This document shows positions 14,745 through 15,427 of a DNA stretch of 15,427 nt, one piece after another (the stretch's first letter is position 1; every line of letters begins with the position of its first letter). The DNA lies in contig DJUV01000223.1 in the NCBI GenBank assembly GCA_002440625.1, forward strand, positions 1 to 15,427, read 5' to 3'. This DNA comes from Rhodobacteraceae bacterium UBA6273 (GTDB lineage Bacteria; Pseudomonadota; Alphaproteobacteria; Rhodobacterales; Rhodobacteraceae). The notes beneath the pieces were generated by a model. The model searched no databases, was not told the origin of the DNA, and saw only the letters and a list, made by a program, of their open reading frames with translations. A program made the position numbers and the translations under genes.

Positions 14745-15318
14745 CTCAATCAACAACTTTCACCAAGCCGCATTTCGAACTCGTTACATTGTTAAATCAG
14801 ACACTTGCGATCATCGCGGACTTCGCGCCTCGGATGGCGCTGTCTGGTTAGACATGCCCTCGAAGCTGAGCGCGAACAATCTGTGCGGGAGGGATCGATC
14901 GTTCCATCCACTGCGCCAGTCAGACTGAATTCTGTCAAGCCTGTGCCCCATCAATGCCGCGCGAGGGGTGGAGCACGTTCCCCCGCGTCTCGATGATTCC
15001 CGGTGCTCCCTGGCCCGGAACCTCGCGCGTGTAGCAGCGTCTCACCGGCAGTGTCCGGGCATGCGAAGTTCTTTAATCGGCGCTGCTGGTGCAACATCGG
15101 ATGACGGCTTCTGAGAGTCCTCCAAGGAGCAGCCTGCGGCCCTCGGCTGCCCGGCGGCACGCCTCCCTGGTTCATCGCAAGAAGCGCCCTTAGCTTCGCT
15201 CCCTGAGCCTCTCAGCGGGATATCGACGGGCGTCGCATTCCTCGCGCATTTCCCGATCTTGGCCTCGCTATATCTGATCTGCAAAGCAAGATTTGCAGCA
15301 ATCAGAAAGTGTTAAGAT
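14745..15318. other. Gene-poor stretch of about 570 bases in the island
   Basis: No frame on either strand gives a convincing protein. It starts with a less GC-rich segment (about 14745-14815) that could hold a promoter for the minus-strand small ORF. Weak hairpins are present, for example GCAGCC/GGCTGC at 15129-15134 and 15145-15150. A 7-bp complementary pair CTGAGAG (15111-15117) and CTCTCAG (15209-15215) lies 91 bases apart. A palindrome at the right end is listed separately. The stretch may contain eroded gene remnants or a non-coding RNA; neither can be shown here. Confidence 0.45.
15279..15298. promoter_or_regulatory. Palindromic operator-like site upstream of the small regulator-like ORF
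   Basis: CTGCAAA (15279-15285) and TTTGCAG (15292-15298) are perfect inverted 7-mers with a 6-base spacer, in an A+T-rich patch 20 bases before the ATG at 15319. TATATC (15269-15274) just upstream could be a -10 box. The arrangement resembles an autoregulated operator for a small HTH repressor. Confidence 0.45.
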
Positions 15319-15414
15319 ATGACTAGGAAGCCGTTCGCAGATTCTCCGCTCGCGCAATATGTTGAGAGACGCGTGCTAGAGCTCAAGGGGCAAAAGACGC
15401 AGGCCGTGCTGTGA
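15319..15414 (+). CDS. Short N-terminal fragment resembling a small HTH regulator
   Basis: This is a 31-codon frame beginning MTRKPFADSPLAQYVERRVL and reading ELKGQKTQ before stopping at TGA (15412-15414). The start and the KTQ segment look like the first helices of small XRE/Cro-type regulators found in rhodobacterial phages and plasmids, where KTQ leads into a helix-turn-helix. Here the frame ends where that helix would begin, so it is probably a truncated or frameshifted gene, or a junction with other DNA just at the window edge. The window stops 13 bases later, so this cannot be resolved. The ribosome binding site is poor. Recognition is from memory of the family pattern only. Confidence 0.35.
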   Translation: MTRKPFADSPLAQYVERRVLELKGQKTQAVL

Positions 15415-15427
15415 CCCCCGACGCTCA

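Noticed and set aside
14593..14928. Plus-strand ORF of 111 aa opposite the small membrane-protein candidate
   Set aside because: Thr/Ser/Pro-rich with no domain. The minus strand gives a coherent hydrophobic helix, so the plus frame is more likely the shadow.
14946..15053. Minus-strand frame of about 36 codons (GTG start, ...REVPGQGAPGIIETRG...)
   Set aside because: It looks mildly protein-like and could be a gene remnant, but it is short, has no good start signal and matches nothing I recognise.
11272..15427. Search for a direct repeat of the tRNA-Ser 3' end marking the far attachment site
   Set aside because: No second copy of the T-arm/acceptor sequence was seen by eye in this window.
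1..15427. CRISPR arrays, rRNA genes and complete insertion sequences
   Set aside because: No regularly spaced repeats, no rRNA-like sequence and no transposase with paired terminal repeats were seen.

Overview
The window looks like chromosome of a GC-rich alphaproteobacterium, most likely Rhodobacterales (Rhodobacteraceae). The evidence is the strong G/C third-position bias, the style of the proteins, and the tight gene string SPOR lipoprotein - D-Ala-D-Ala carboxypeptidase - tmk - holB - tatD - MBL hydrolase. This placement rests on recognition, not on a search.

Region 1 (1-4292, plus strand) is a polyamine-type ABC importer operon: the 3' part of the ATPase gene, a periplasmic binding protein, and two membrane permeases. 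A perfect GC-rich stem-loop lies just after the binding-protein gene. It fits the common pattern of keeping binding-protein mRNA more abundant than permease mRNA.

Region 2 (4297-10884, minus strand) is a densely packed seven-gene string, read right to left: SPOR-domain lipoprotein, dacA-type carboxypeptidase, thymidylate kinase (tmk), DNA polymerase III delta' (holB), TatD nuclease/hydrolase, MBL-fold hydrolase, and an AEC-family transporter. Most gaps are under 25 bp. tmk and holB overlap by ATGA, and tatD and the MBL gene are separated by one base. Cell-wall, DNA-precursor and replication functions are therefore probably co-transcribed. The AEC gene converges on the ABC operon with four bases between stop codons.

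Region 3 (11184-11271) is an intact tRNA-Ser(UGA) gene with encoded CCA. Its 3' end is a typical integration target, and gene content changes immediately downstream.

Region 4 (11272-15427) looks like a mobile or degraded genomic island. It holds an A+T-rich leader with one consensus DnaA box, a small AlpA/excisionase-like HTH gene whose ribosome binding site lies inside a perfect palindrome, and a DUF927 helicase/primase-like P-loop ATPase. These are followed by a serine recombinase gene split by an in-frame amber codon, a possible 55-aa one-helix membrane protein on the minus strand, about 570 bp without a convincing gene, and a 31-aa regulator-like N-terminal fragment behind a palindrome at the right edge. 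No tyrosine integrase and no copy of the tRNA 3' end are visible, so the far attachment site is outside the window or lost. The AlpA-like plus DUF927 pair resembles the regulation/replication module of phage satellites and small integrative elements; this is inference. I found no clear new defence system.
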